This document shows, piece after piece, positions 38,201-53,200 of a stretch of 64,000 bases of DNA. Position 1 is the first letter of the stretch. Each line of letters opens with the position of its first letter. Source of the stretch: Neelides folsomi (lineage: Eukaryota; Arthropoda; Collembola; Neelipleona; Neelidae); contig JAQGBZ010000294.1 of NCBI GenBank assembly GCA_034687125.1, positions 1-64,000 of the forward strand, given 5' to 3'. The position numbers and the translations under genes were made by a program. The notes under the pieces are model-generated. The model saw nothing but the letters and a program-made list of their open reading frames with translations, was not told the DNA's origin and did not search any database.

Positions 38201-41200
38201 TCATCAGTCTGCTTTTGCGAATTTAAAATTTGTCCTAAAAAGTTAAATAGTAAAATATGTTCACCGACCCAGATTTCCCTAACAAGCTTTTGAGCAAATG
38301 AGAAGAGAAAGATTCCTAAATCTGGGCATGTTTTAGAGCATGCGACAATACGGCTAAAACAAAATAACCTTATATAACCTCTTATAGTATTTGTACACAA
38401 GTATATGTAAGTGGAAGCTATTTTCCCGTCACGTTCTCAATTTGATTTGCAAATTCTGAGTTGGACTGTGAATCTGACAGGATAATGTAGTCGGTTGTAA
38501 AGGGACAATGTGAAGGTGGTGGTAAAATGCTTCACGTCCCATGTCATATTTATACTATAGGACATTATACAATAAGTAATCGTATTTTTACCATGGGGAG
38601 CTTCCCGCTTTGAGCAAATCGGGAAGAGCTTTCGGTCCGATTGAACAGATGACAACCCATCTGTCTATGCACATAAACTACGAATGATAGGATACGTTTC
38701 ATTCTCAAGGGTCTCCAAACACGATTTCCCTCCCAACCTGTTTTTACTCCAAATATATGCCATGGAGGCCATTTACTATATTTGCTTAACTCCAAAAATG
38801 TTTAAATTAACTCTCTTGGAAGTACTAAATAAGTCACAACAGCTTATAGTATTTTTCTGTATAACTTTCTGGATAAATTTAACGTTTTTCTGTACAACTC
38901 GAATGCTTTTCACCATAACTTTAATGTTTTTCTCTACATATTTTAAACCATTTGTACACATTGTATAATAACATTAATATTTAAACGTTTTCTTGTGTGT
39001 ATAAAATATATAAAAAATTTAAAAATTGAGTGAATTTATTCAGTAGTTGAAGAATACGTGAGAATATTTTATCATTGGACTCGTTGCGTAAATCTTTATA
39101 ATGCGGATAAAACTTTAATGTTATGGATCTAAATATGAAGTTTAGGCCCATAGAGCCGAAATTTAAAGGTCGAGATTTGAAAAGTTGTCAAGATCTTGAG
39201 ATTTTTATAGAGGTGTTTCACAATATTTCCCTCGTAATAGAGTTATGAAAATAATGATGAAAAAGTGGATAGTTTTCCCTAAATTGCCAATCTCCTCTTT
39301 TCCTATTTACCTAATGTTATTTACTCCCATAGTCATCAACTCATACAACCCAGTTTATACATATAGCTACAGCTTGGGTTGGTTAACTAAACACTAAAGA
39401 TAGGAATTTTAGCCTTTAGTTGTTTCTTAGCCCAAAGTAAGAATACTTATACCTTTACTAACATTAAGTATAAGGTATAAGGATATCCGACCATTTAGTT
39501 CATTCATGATCAAATACAAGGTTTAACCATCCATTTACCAAAAAAATTGGGCGACATAATGATTTTTTGTTCAGAGATGATGGAGAGATATAGAGGCGTG
39601 ACCCGATCTCCGAACCAAACCCAACTTTTCTACTCCTTTTCAAACTTTTCTCCTTCTTTTCCCTTCACTCCCTGACTCTCTGTTTCCTAAAACTTTGGTG
39701 GTTGTCTCCTTTGTAGGCAGTTCTGGGACTCTTTGTGGATAAGTTGACTTGACAGAATTCGATTGTCGTAGTTGAGTTGAGCCCTTAAGGATGAGACTAT
39801 TAGTCCTCCGTTCGCCCGAAGTAAAGAGGAAGGCGAGAGGCATTCCAATTTCACTAACTATGCACCAGCTCTTATTTCAACCTCCTTCGCCTCCTTGAGA
39901 GTCTATTGAAGGAAGACTGAGGGGGCTTGGAAAATAGATAATAGATCCACACCCTCCAATCCTCCTGATGGGTACTGACAATGAAAGGAGAAGGAGAATC
40001 TTGTGCTAACTTTTTTCTTATTCCCTACTCTACACATTTGGAAGATCGATCCCTCATTTCCCGATCTATTATTGAATCAAGGAATTTGAGCTTCCGAGTC
40101 CCAATAAAAGGAATAAGAGATTAAGACCCAGAACGACAGATTCCAGATTCTTGAAAAAGTCTTTTAACTCAATTCCCAATTCGAATTCTTTATTATTCCC
40201 ACATCACTGTCCTTGAAGAATTTCAATTAACATTGACGAGACTCATCGACTCATCTCATTTTATCTCTCGGGTTTACTATTGACTCTCCTCATATTAAAT
40301 TTCTTCCCTTTTATATATATATTATATACCTTATATTATGATAGATATCACTACGATTTTCATATAATTTAATATCACTTAACAAAAACTTCATCCGAGC
40401 GGATTTTCGCGAATTCCACCTACGCTGAAATCTTAAACCTTTCAAAATGAAATCTCAATCCTTTAAATGAAATCTCGGTTGAAATGTATTAATAATTGTT
40501 GGAACATTTTCTATATACATATGGCATATGGTATTTATAAAGGAAATCTGAAAGGAAGTTTAAGTTGCTGAGTTTGAGAATTTCGGAGGATCATCTTGTG
40601 CTTAGAAGAGCTCAAGACTTAAAACGGACTTTTCTAGGTTCGAAATACAAGCTGAGTGAAAGAGAAAACTCCTTATGCAGCAATATTTTATGGCATTTTG
40701 CCTGTATTTTTTGTCATTTAATTTTATATCCCATTCTCAGCTAAAAATGTGCTTTTGACATTAGAGAAGTCTCAAAAGTAATATAGAAAATCTTTTCTCT
40801 ATTACAACTGGGTCAATCTTTTATTTATACTTATAAATCATCTTTAAAAGTCTTAAGCCGTTGGTCAAGTTTAAGCCCCAAGTCCAAATTACACACGTGC
40901 TGAACTTCCTCAGTCCCTTCGAACGCTTTCGAACCTTTTTTGGAACTTTATATGAATGGTCAACAATTGCTTTATCTGGGTGAAAAGTTGATATGAAATG
41001 GAAGTTTGTTTTCTTCTGGACGTCCTTTCAAATGCTTTTTATTTCATATGATGTCTCCGATCCCAATTTGTGGGATTGGATCAAATGAACCAAAAAGAGA
41101 AGGATTGAACAAAATACTTACCGACAACGATTAGATGAACAAAATGTCCTATTGGCGGAGTTGTCGAAACTTGGCATTCATAAATTCCTGTATCTCTGAT

Positions 41201-41970
41201 CTGCAATTTTTCAAATTAAATTAAATTATAAATCAATAATAATAATAATGTCAATTTTACAATTGAATAAATAGAACCATTTAGTTAAATAGGCCGTATA
41301 ATTAAATAGGTCGTAAAGATATTAAATACAGTTTAACAATTATCAAATTATTTACAATCCAATGACAATTTATTTGACAGTTCATTAATTATAATTAAAT
41401 CCAATTAATGTGAAATCTAATTATAATGGAATTGTCGAATTAGCCATTCATGCAAAATTCAATTATAATTAATTTAATTCTCACCTGAGGATATTTTATT
41501 TGAAGAGTCCATTCATCCGTATGTGGCTTATGATTTGCTTGGAATCTTTGGTCACTTGTGTAAGTATCTCTTCCCACCGTTAGCAAATGAATATCACGAT
41601 GTCGAACCCATGAGATCTAAACATGTGTTAAAAGAAATAAAATCATTAGGACAGGTTGTCAGTAATTCAAAGGAATTTTGAAGGCGTCTCATGACAAAGG
41701 TAAATAATTTACCGTTCTATTCCCGGAATTTCTCACACGGCAGGTCAAAGAGGCTGTTTTCCCCACTAGGGCCGTCACATTTTTGGAATATTCTTTATCA
41801 AAGTGAGGGCCTGGGGGTGTGTAAGCTGAAATGTCAAATTCCTCGTCCTCTTCGGCCAAGTTGGTGGAGAGAACTAGAAAAAGAGACAAGTGGAATCCTT
41901 CATTAGTTTCCAATATCTGAGGGAATAAAAGAGGCATCAAAGTGCTCTTGAAAGTTGAGTGATTGGACAT
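35218..41970 (-). CDS. dpr: Dpr-like (defective proboscis extension response) two-Ig cell-surface protein; 5' end uncertain
   Basis: Dpr proteins are neuronal surface receptors with two Ig domains that pair with DIP proteins in synaptic partner choice. Exons in transcript order are 41873 (or earlier) to 41713, 41616-41485, 41200-41122, 37716-37589, 36646-36601, 36502-36380 and 35318-35218, all with GT-AG borders and matching phases. Ig1 runs from KNVTALVGKTASLTC through ISWVRHRDIHLLTVG to DTGIYECQVSTTPP. Ig2 runs from INLTCIV through EINYDSPRGGVSVITEKGD to DSGKYSCAPSNA, then HVLNGELPAAMQHGGQ, a family signature. The protein ends in a hydrophobic stretch (ITVFLLSLSILLLGT), which fits a GPI-anchor signal. 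N-glycosylation sites are NVT, NRT, NTT and NLT. Starting at ATG 41970 would give 288 aa, with FHLSLFLVLSTNLA as a possible signal peptide. However, a strong acceptor (TCTTTTTCTAG) ends at 41874, so a distant signal exon is equally possible. Confidence 0.9.
35815..35890. repeat. Degenerate GAATTGTAAGGG-type tandem repeat
   Basis: The word gaattg followed by a purine-rich tail recurs about five times in 75 bases. It lies in the last intron of the Dpr-like gene. Confidence 0.5.
37717..41121 (-). other. 3.4-kb intron of the Dpr-like gene
   Basis: Separates the Ig1 and Ig2 exons. It holds a direct repeat at 38139-38216, a GC-richer island at about 39,590-40,280 and a hairpin at about 39446-39481 (CTTATACCTT / AAGGTATAAG). 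No other coding exon is recognised in it. Confidence 0.55.
38139..38216. repeat. Tandem duplication, 39-bp unit x2
   Basis: 38139-38177 and 38178-38216 are almost identical, sharing gtgaattaaaaaac, attttcatcagtctgctttt and differing at a few bases in between. It lies within the Dpr-like intron. Confidence 0.8.
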
Positions 41971-44900
41971 TCAAACCAAAAGGCTCATTTTGATCAGGTT
42001 GAGCGAGAAATGATGATGGGGGGAAAGAGAGGTCAGAGGGGAAAAACAGCTGCAAGAGCACTCCATTTCTCACCAACAACTCCAATGCACAACTTCCCAA
42101 ATAGTTTATTATTTGAGTATATACCCGGGTAAAATTAGATTATTCGAATATAACCCGGTTTACTACAATATACGTATACCTTATACAGTATTTCAGTATT
42201 TGTATGGATTCTAATATAAATATATTGGTCGTAAAATAAGAACTTTATATATTTCTAGTTTTATTTATGTATTTAAACCACTTGCATTCAAATGGTGGAT
42301 GGGCACGTATTTTTGAATCAAATTTCAATTTATTTGAATGGGTTGTATTTATATGTTATTTCCTCCTTCTGATCGTGAAGGATCTCTCTGGGTTGAAAGG
42401 AAGTAGAGAAGAAAGTTGGAGTCTTTTTATTGCTCCGCCGGATCAACTTTATGGCCAAATAACACCATACATTATCTATATCCCATTGAATTTACTCCTC
42501 GGCTAATGCAATTATTTTGCTCTGATGATTTTTACCCCGGCGCCTTCGACTCCGCCCATAATTAAATAGGCCTTAAATGCGAAATATCATCAAATATCCC
42601 GACATGGAATGGTAGTTAAGGTTTAAATTCAAACATCGCTCGCACATACTTTCCGCTCTCTTGTTCCACGCTTGAGAAGAGCCTTAATCGGATATTTAAA
42701 CAAATTACTCTCTTGTTCCTTTCATATCCAATTCCCAAATAATAAATCTTTTTCATCATCTGCATAATTATCTCATTTGGAATACAAATATGGTTTAAAA
42801 CTTAAATTATAATAATATATTGTAAGAGCAAGGAACATAAAAGTAAAACAATTTAGAGCAGACTTGATCCATTTGTAAAATGTTGTGTAGAGGAATTTTT
42901 TAAAGGGATTTTTTTCTTTTTTGGTAAATTTCCCTTTTTTGGTAAATTGAATTTGTTTATGTTTTGAATGCTTTATTAAAAAGTTTGATAAATGAGCTGT
43001 GCGATTTTAACAACTAGGGCATTTTTCAAAAATTGGGAAATTAAAAGCCAATATTGCAAATTTTGGAAAGTGATTGACGCGGCTAATGGATTTTATTTTC
43101 ATAAAATTTTCATCATGTGAGAGACTAAAAGGAACAAACCCGGTTCATATATAAAACAAGGAAGACTTATGCTGATTTTTTCCCAAAATTGACGAAGACA
43201 AATTACAAGCTATGAGGGGAAGTTTAAAGGGTGGTTATTTTCAAGTCATTCCAAATTATCATAATTGGATTTACTCCTGCCGACATTTTTACTCTTTTAA
43301 TAAATTTTCTCATAAACTCCTATTTGGACCCATTTTGTTCATTTTGTATACATTTAGTATAGTATACATTTTCTTAGTATGCATTTTCTATCCATTTTGG
43401 CCCATGTTTATTCCACCGGAGTTTTCCCCGCAATTCCTTTGCTCGTTTGTGTGGGAAAGATTCCAGTGGTGATAAATAGCATAAAAGACAAAGGTTGATT
43501 TTTATTTTGCGAAAACACCTTTGAGCTGAGAGAGGTTTAAAGTGAAGAGATTCATTTTTTCTTTCCTCTCTCATTCCCTTATCGAATTTACTTTGCGCTT
43601 CAAAGCCCTTTTAACGTGAGAAAGAATATCTTCCCTGACTCGAGTTCTTACAGACAAATTGCTCTCTTAACTTCCGCTAGATACGTGACATTGATAACGA
43701 GGGTCGCTTTCTTCAAAGAAAAACACAAGGGGATAGGTTAGACCAAGGTTATGCGATACTCCTATTTGTCCTAATGGAACTATTAGAGCTGAGTTGGCTA
43801 AAAGAAAAAGAAAACTTGGGTTTAACTTCATGCTAATTATCCTCATATCTCCTCTTTGTATTATGGCTAACATTAAAATTTATTATGTTTAATATGCTTG
43901 ATATACTTAACTTATTACTATGTATCTTATACTAACACAAATCAACGAAGACTTGAATCTGAAAATATTGTTTAATTTTTTTAATAAATTAAAAGTTATT
44001 TATTATGATAAGCAACTTAAATACTTATATCATTTATACGTTAAATTTTAAATATGAGATTATACGTGGTCGAAGGTCATTTAAAAAATAGGAATGTTTT
44101 GTCCGAATCGGAGCCAAAAACTGCTCCGCCTTCACTTCCTTTTAAAAAAGAGGCGGATTTTGGCATATGCCAGATTTTATTTCACTGCTCTTCTTCCCAT
44201 GATGAGTCTCGTAGACAAGCCCTGGACTTCATATTCATTTCCTCAAGAAGGAATGAAATGAAGAGTCGTCGGGGAACGTCAGGGCCATTGCCATAACATG
44301 GCAAAACTTTCGACGGTTTTCATCTCATAAACTGAACCTGTTTAGCTTCCATGAATAGAGCAATATATCTGAATTAGTTTTTCCTTGGGCCGAAAAAGTA
44401 AAAGAGTGGAACACCATTAGAAAAACTTCCCTCCTCCGTCCTCATCTCTTTCCCGTTCCGAGAGCCCATGATGATCATATACACGATGAACGTATATATA
44501 ATGGTCCACTTCCAACTCGTATTTTTATATTACAATTCTGTTTGGAATTTCTGGGAAAAGCTCTCCGAAAACTTTCGGTTCGGGGGAAAGGACGCTGAGG
44601 GTAAAAGGTCCAAATGAGTTTTGACTCTGTCACACAGCCCCCAATCTTCTAATGGTAAAGAGACACACTTCAAATGTATAAACTCTATGAAATGAGAGGG
44701 GGGCATAAACGTTAATTAAGCTTTATTTCCTTTTCATGACTCGCTCTTTCCATTGATTTAGCTCATTTAATATTCTCCCACTCTGCCCAGTACACTCTTC
44801 CCATCTCGTTCAATTAAAACTTACCTAATAAGGTTTCCCCCATGAAACAGCTACAACTACTCGGCCTCTAATTCCACGAAACGAACTCTAAATAATGATA

Positions 44901-47080
44901 ACTGCGAAACTGTATACCCCCGCTGGTCCCTCATAAAGAAAGTAAAATTGGGGAGTCATGATTTCATTATTATTTTCTCTTCACTTTGTACCCAACTCTT
45001 TTACTTTTAATGATACTTTCAGATTAAATGTCCTCTTAACATGTCATTATTTTCTTTTACTTATTATGCTCAACAACATAAAATTGTAGGTTTAATTACA
45101 ACCGTCATTTATACATAAATTGACTCATTTTGGCAGATATTAATTTAATATCCATTTATGTAATTCCTTCATCCATTTAGCCATTTAATATTCTTTCATT
45201 CATTTATTTCCACAAAACAGAATCGATATCGACATTAAAGAAAATTTTGTAATGGCCATTTACTTATTGTTATTATGTTATCATTATTATGATTTAAAAT
45301 GCATTGCGTGTGTTTTCCTATTAAAACCGTTTGACTTAATGTTATGAAATAATGTTGTAGGACAAAAGTTGATAATTGACAAATCGCGGTTAATTTATTA
45401 ATTTGGAGGAAAAGGTGCACAGGTAATATAAAATAACAAAGGGATTAATGAAACTCATCGATTTTCAATTGTAATATCTGGGTCAACCAGTGACACTTTT
45501 GACCATGTTTTCGGAGAGTGAAAGGGAACTCGGCAGGAATTAATAAAGGCATTGGTCTTTGATGATAATGATAAATTATATGAAGAGGAGCCACACGAAG
45601 TTTCAACGAGATAATCATAATGGAGAGTTGGCATGTGAGAGCCCCTCTGGCTCTCTTACGTTCTCCTACAAAGAGACAATTATGGTCCATGTTTAATACA
45701 AAACTCAGAATCCGGACATCCTCAATTCTCAACTGTACACACGTTCACTTCCTATACAATATTTGATCCTCGGCGCATTTCCTCCAATTCACTCCGATGG
45801 TCGGGACGATGAGGGTTTATGAAGGAGAAAATATCGAGATAGATTGCCATTGCCCAAAAGGGATATAAGGGGAATCTTTTCAAACGACATTATTAAATAT
45901 CACTTTTAACGTTATATTTATGTTTAGCTATATCATACTTACATACAGATAGTTTTAAATATCTTTCATATATCTACATAAATACAAATATCATATAAAC
46001 TAGCTTTAAATATCGTCAGTGTTTTGTGTATATGTAGGTATTTTGCATCATGAATCGTGTGTACTACAAATATATAAGTAAGATATGGTAGTTTGTGTTG
46101 TGATATATTTTGCATACTTTTCCATATTGGTATATTTTTGTATGGGGCATATTTTCCAAGATAATGTAGAGACCTTTGTGGGGGGACACGGTTCTTTGGT
46201 CTGGAATATAAATAAAGTCTAGTTTAGATGGGATTTTGTAGCATTATGGGGAGAATGAACAATATGCGCCCACCGCAGTCACCACGGCGCCTCTTTGATC
46301 GAATGCTTCTACTCCCATTGTATCACATCTTCACATTTTGGTTATTTATAATACGGATATTGGAATAATAAGAACCAACGTAAGACGCACTCCCTCGAAT
46401 TTCCCCCCTACACATCTTCGCAGATTCCTTGAAGGGAGAACTCTGCGGTGGTCCTGAGGAGGTTTCAATATGCAGTTGCGGAATATTTATGCGAGAGGGA
46501 ATGAAGGGGGAAAAGACTCAGTTTCCAATAGGTCCAATAGACTCCACCGTCTTTATGGGATTCCCTCCCAATTTTTCATAAATGTATGAAAAATATCGAT
46601 TGGCATATATTGTCTTTCATAATTCACCCGGGTTGTGAACCGTTAAACCTTCCTCTCTCCGGCCAGATAAAACCCATTGTCTTATTTTCCAACCGCCGAT
46701 ATATCCTCAAAAATCCCTTAAAACTCGGCCGAGTTCCTCAAACGTATGGAGATTTCCCGAGTGTTGAAAGGTAAAGCTGCGTAGCTGGGAGAGAAAAAGG
46801 CTTGAATTTGAAATGCCCTATCCTTTTTACATTCTTCCCCACAACACTCATGAATATCCAGGAGAACTTTTCCTTTTTCTTCCTCTCTTCCCGAATACAT
46901 ACATCTTTTCACCTTGAGATTTATGCCAGCAATAGTCTTTATTCTTATGGGCCCCGTAATTCTCCCTTCGCCCAAAATCTTCATTTTCACTTTCTTAACC
47001 CTCTCTATCTCTTTTTTCTCTCTTTTCAACTTCCCGGCCCTTAAGAGCCCAAAAGACCATTTAATTCTCCGAACCGATTT

Positions 47081-47222
47081 AAGTATATAAATTTATATAG
47101 AATCAAGAAGAAATTTATATATCCTAGAATGAGGAAGAAATTTATATAGAATGTAAAAGGGATTTATACAGAATGGAGAAATTTATATAAAGATTGAAGA
47201 AATTTAGTATAAAGACGAAGAA
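47081..47222. repeat. Imperfect minisatellite, GAAGAAATTTATATAGAAT-like unit
   Basis: Five to six diverged copies of a roughly 22-30 base unit centred on gaaatttatata lie in tandem, with spacing that varies between copies. Confidence 0.7.
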
Positions 47223-50200
47223 GCCTGGCCAATTTTTTGTACGTATTTAATTGCTAATTTTTCAGACGACAAAGACAGATTTATGAGGATCGTAAAGGTA
47301 GCGTGGCTGAGAGCATAAATGTGAAAGCTTTTGGTTAATTATGAATTTCCTATTTGTCTCCCCCTACCAGATTTAATGAGTTTCGTAGGAGTATAATTGC
47401 TATTCCTAAGTGGTAGATTTATTCCAAATGAGACCTCACCGGAAGCTCGTGCAAATTTGGACCGTTTTGACTTTGAGACGAAGTGTGCATGACATTGAAG
47501 TTATCTCAACTCCCAGGCGACAATAAACGAACCTGATAATTTACTAAACTCAGATGGTGGGAGGTTGATAGGAATTTGCCCTAAGAGCCCCTTATTACTA
47601 AACCCTTTGTGGAACTTACATCTTTGCATCATAGGATTTAATATAGCCAAATACCATATTTAATATAGCTATGTATATGTCCTGTTTTCCACTTTCTCTT
47701 CCCTTTCCATCTTATTAGGTTTCTCCCTAATCTTCATCCTTCTAATTGCTCCCTAGCGTGTAAGGTTGAGCACTTTATTAATCTGGAGGTTGCCAGTTAA
47801 TTTTTCTCTTCATTTAATGGATGCGACTGTAATTAATAAATTGGATAAGGCTTCTTAGACATTTGGAAACAACATTGCATAGGTAATATAAAAGCATTAC
47901 TACATTACATTCTTGCATTGTTCTGTACCGGTATGGATTTAATAATGTAAGGTCGTAAAGTGCAATAAAAATACCATATAAATAAGTATAGCACTAATTG
48001 GTAATTACTTTAATTTAAATTTTAAGGATCGAAAAATCTAATGAGCGGTGTAAACTGAGGCTGATAAAACTGTTTACAAAACACCGCCAATTAATTTATG
48101 TAATGTAATTAAACTTTAATTTGTTTTTCAAATCCTATTTAATTTCACTATCAGACTATTATTAAATGTATTATGCATAGAGTATTTATTTATGCATTAA
48201 GAAACACTTTAGCACTTTGTTATTATCACTTTTAAATAAATACATGTTTAGAATTCCAATTTCGTACTTATCAGAGCAATTTTACAAAGTTTGCAAAAAT
48301 ACGCAAAGAAGATTACTCGGTCAAGAACATTGAAATTTTAAAAAAATTGTAAATATTTTATATGCAAATTAAATTTCCAATTTCAGAGAGTGCGCGAGAA
48401 AAGTATAATACCTAACATTAGAGAAAGAAGGGGAGAACATGTATGTTTGTATATTTACAGGGAGTTTCTTGTGATTAAAGCTTAAATCCTTTAATTTGGC
48501 AAGTTACTTATCCTAATGTTCTAATGGTGGATTTATACCAAGCCCGTTTCATTATTTAGCTCCGAAAGGGAAGAGGCCTTCATTAACTGTAGAATGATAA
48601 ATATGTGTAGCCCATGAGGGGAATGAAGTTTTCTCTGGAGTGAGCTATTCGCTCCCAAGGAGGATGAGATATCTAATGGTTAGTATCTGTTTGTACCATA
48701 TATATTAACTACTGTACTATATATATGAGAGTATATGGGAGACATATCCACCAGAGGAACAAATGAGGAGCCATTCGTTGCGGTAACTGCCCTTGGTATA
48801 GAAAGTATCAAGTACATAGATGTATCTAATGAGGAAACCTTCCGCGTCACGCCAGCCTCATTTTTCCATTCCCACTTCATGGACATGATAAACATGTTCA
48901 TTTCTGTAAACTCCTTTTCTCACAACTCATAAAGAAAAAGGTTTCCTCATCTCTTTAATTTCACTAAGGGCGATTTCACTCAACGCGAATTTTTCAGCGT
49001 CGTCCATTTCATCGCTATTAAATGTGCAGAAATGAAGTATCGGTATATTTATCATATAAAATTTTAAAAAATATGAGAAAATACCAATTAAACTTATTAC
49101 ACAATACAAAATGAACAGAGACGAAACTTTTATTATAGACTTGTGAATATTTCAATAATATTAATAATTTATAATTGTCATTAAGGTCAAGTTCAAAAGA
49201 AAGAATTTTTAAAGGCTATTTAAATATCAGGTAAACAAATGGAATTATTTAAATTTTGAATCTTTTGATATTTACGTAATTCATATGAGGGAAGACGCTG
49301 AAGTTTGTTTCATATGGTTTATAGCCCAAACTAATTTATGGTTCTTTAGGGTTAATAAAAGAAAGTCAGAGAGGCAAATCGTTTGAAAAAGGCGTCGTCT
49401 TTCTTGACTTTTGCGGTTCACCGCAGAGTTCAGAGTTTCCCATAATTCCTCCGGATGAATATTAGCTGGAAAAATGTACTCTGATCTCCAAAAAGAAAAT
49501 GTCGGGGAGTTGAGTAAGTGTATGAAATAAAGGGGAAACAATATTACATCTCTAGGAATGAATGGAGAGAAATGTCCTTCCTCCTTCACTTTCCTCTTTA
49601 TGCAATATTCATAGACGCTTTTTATTTTCATCTTTTTCATTTGGGTCCCGGTGGAGACCAAGGAGAAACGCGGAGACATTTGTTTGATAAACTACGTTCG
49701 AATAATGTATGCAGACTCTTCGTCCAAAATGATCATCTGAATCTGCAAGATGATTTATTGCTTTCCTCTCATAAAATTTCTAAACCTTTCACACCTTCAA
49801 CTCCAATTCTCCTTTTTTCTCCCAATAATATGGGAATAAATTAATGTAACTTGAATAAGATTTTACAAAGTAGCGAGATAATGCTCTTAGTAATTTATTT
49901 GAATTTAATGATACCTTGGCATTGTTTTCACTCACTGGGGCTTTTTCCATATAAAGATAAATGTGGGAAATGAACAGAGAACGATATTTGAGATCTTTTT
50001 GATCTTGAGTTCTCAATTTGTATTAGAAGAGAAGAATTTTAGATCTTTTTATTTACACTTGAATATTTTATATAAATGAAAATAATGAAAAAAAAGTAAT
50101 TGAGTTTTTATATCATTTTTTCATTAATTTTTAATAATAAAAAAGATGAAAGAATATTTTGATTTATTGGGATGTTTTTTATTCTGAATTTCATAACAAA

Positions 50201-53200
50201 ATGTTTATAAATGAACCTTTGATGTTGTGTGACATGTGTCTTGATCAAAAGTATATTGAATGTAGCATTTTCTACCATATATTATACGTATGTATTTATT
50301 GTATTGATATGAAGTTCACGAATTGAAGAGGAAATCTCCTTTCCCAATTTCTTCCCAAAATTACATCATAGATTAGGAAAGATATTTAATTTCGTTTATT
50401 AGAAATAAATTGGATTTTGGGACTTATAGTTTCCTCTATAAAGTCCTTTGTGAGGTCTGAATGAGTATTTGGGTTTGTTTTGACTTTCTTTTTAATAAAT
50501 GTAAAGACCCCAGTTTTGTGTTAAAAGGAAATAAGAAGGGGAGTAAAGCGGATCTTCGCTGTTGACTCCTCAAACTCAAACTTTAAGTAATTTGGGATAG
50601 TTTTCTACTCGAGTTCCACATTTGGAAGTGGCACAGGAGGAATAAAGTTCCCGAAGCCCCGTCCACTCATTTAGATTAGATTAAATTCTTACGGGAACTT
50701 TTGGGAAGAAGTGAGTTGAAGTAAATTGAATTTAAGCATTCCTCGAATGAAATGAAGCCATTCTCATGATCTATATAATGGAACTTATCTCAAATTGTTA
50801 AAAACTCATTTACGAATTTTCTTAACTCGAATTGTTTTTAAGCGTGAAATTTAAACAATTAGAGAGCCAACCTCTAACCTCAGGCCAACCAACCAACATA
50901 CGCACACATACATTGATTATATGGACCACTAACGCCCAGAATTAAATTACTTCTCCAATTCTTCCTTTGGCCCTTATCACAACTATATTAAATTCTCCTA
51001 AGGAGATTTTCATCAAAGGTAATATTCATTACACTCCACATCAACATACACTAAATGAACTTTGTTTCATCATAAATATTTTCGCCCCAATTCCTTTTTC
51101 TCAACTCCATCAAGAGTGTGCAAATACAGAAAGAGCAATGAAAGTGGTTCCAATCTTTGGATTGGCCAATTAAAAATCGATGAGTATAAAAAACACTTTT
51201 TTCACTATAAATTATTTTCTTAACTTATTTGTTATATATATTTTTTCCTATACGTTTCCTATACATTTTCTATACTTATTTTATGTATGACCTATATGAG
51301 TATTTATTTTCTAATATACGATCTGTGATGGTTGGATAGTTTTACGAGAAACAGTAAATAAGATATTACTCATTCTTATTCTATTAAGAAATTGTAGGAG
51401 AAGTAAAAGGAGGCGATTAGAGCTGTGGAACATCAAAACCCGCTTTTGTCCCCTCCACACGCCACAATAAGTTTATGGGCTATTTTCCCAACTGAAAGGG
51501 ATGAGTTTGGTGGTGAAATTTTAAAGGGCCTTCTGCTCCCTTCCAATGCCCCCACCAAGACATGAAATATTGATCATTTTCAACAAGACAATGATGCTTT
51601 TTAAACCCCTAATTTTCCCCGAGTTTCCTGGAAGACAAAATATTCCAACGGCTCCCACATTTATCATTTCATCCCACCTACCAAAATTCCCATGTTATTT
51701 CTCACATTATCTTTAATTATTATTTCAAATGAACATTTGTTTCATCTTGTTAATAAATATTTAATTGGAGTTTCTTGAATTCTGTAATTTATTAATGTAA
51801 TTATTAGGGTTTAATTTATAATAAATCTACACTTGAACCATAAATTCTGTAATATAAAGAATTGTATAAATACTATGAATTAATTACTATCAAGACTATC
51901 AACTAACATTAAGAAAATTAAGATATAAACTATAATATACTATAAACTATAAATATTGAACTACATGAACTCTGATAAAATAAAAAATTAAAGTTGGAAT
52001 TTTTTTCCTGATTTTAGTTGGTTTTGAGTGTCGAGTGAAAGTGAATGAGATATTTGAAAATAAGTTGATGGTATTTTAAAAGTCGTCATCTATTTAGGTC
52101 TGTCATCTTTCCACACGAACCTCTCATCTGATCAAGATTGAGAATGAAAAAAAAGTATGGAGCTTATAGGGGCTGTAAAGAGGTACTTTATGTCAGTGAG
52201 TCAGATGGAGTATTCTTTCACCTCGGCCGGTCTGCGGAATTCCTGCCCTGCTGAGCCGGTTTCTCTCCTCAGCTCAAGAGGGATGGGAAGGATCTTTTGG
52301 GGAGAGTCGTAAATATGTCGGGAGCAATCGGCGATAAAGAGAAGAGGAAATGCTCCTCTCGATACTCTTCAATGTTTCTTTAACGAAAATGGAACGATGG
52401 TGGAAAAATTTTGTGGAGGAGGTGGAGGTGTTGGGAACCGGGGAAAATGTCTTTTCCTTCTCCTCGTATTCTTCACTTCCAACTCCTTTCGGCCCCATTC
52501 AACACGCTCGCCAGTGGCCATCGACGAGGAGCTTAAGAAAGCGATTGCTATTGGTATACCCATTTATCCACTTCTGTATACATAGAGAGAAATGCTTCCA
52601 ACGTCATTTTGATCCCAAATGCTCCGGTTAAATTCCCTCCTCTATGAGATCATTCCACTTTTTTAATCCTCACTTAAAGTCAGTTTGCTGACTAAATTTC
52701 AAATTTCATCTCCGCTTTCTTTTTATGGCTTATTGAAAGGGGAATTTTTTTGAATACGAGAACACTTCCCTCCATTATCCTAAACCATATTTAGCATGTG
52801 AATCAATTTTTATAGTTAATTTTCAAAACAGTTTACTAGATTAAAAAATCAAAATTTATGGTTAAATCCTAAACAAATTTTATAGTTAAATCTTAAATAA
52901 ATATGTTTTTAGGGTTAGTTATTTAGTTAAAAAGGGTAAATAATGTAAAGAAATGGAATTAAAATATTTACTAACAGAGTCCGATGTTTATTTGCTGTTG
53001 TAAGCATTTACATAATTTTAATCTTTTATTTACAAATAAAATTACTACAGATGTATTTTGCATTTAGAGATGAAATTAAATTCATAATACTCAAACCTGG
53101 TTATTTTAGGTTTAATCTCTCTTTCTCTTTTGTTTGACGAGGTTTTAGATAGTATTTAACGGGACCACAAAGGGATTAATTCCAACTAAAAGCTTCTTAT

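Noticed and set aside
39446-39481. 10-bp stem hairpin as a possible microRNA precursor
   Set aside because: The stem is too short, and the sequence matches no microRNA family that I recognise.
49281-49679. 132-codon open frame on the - strand
   Set aside because: No known motif. A + strand open frame overlaps it, so the openness reflects local GC content.
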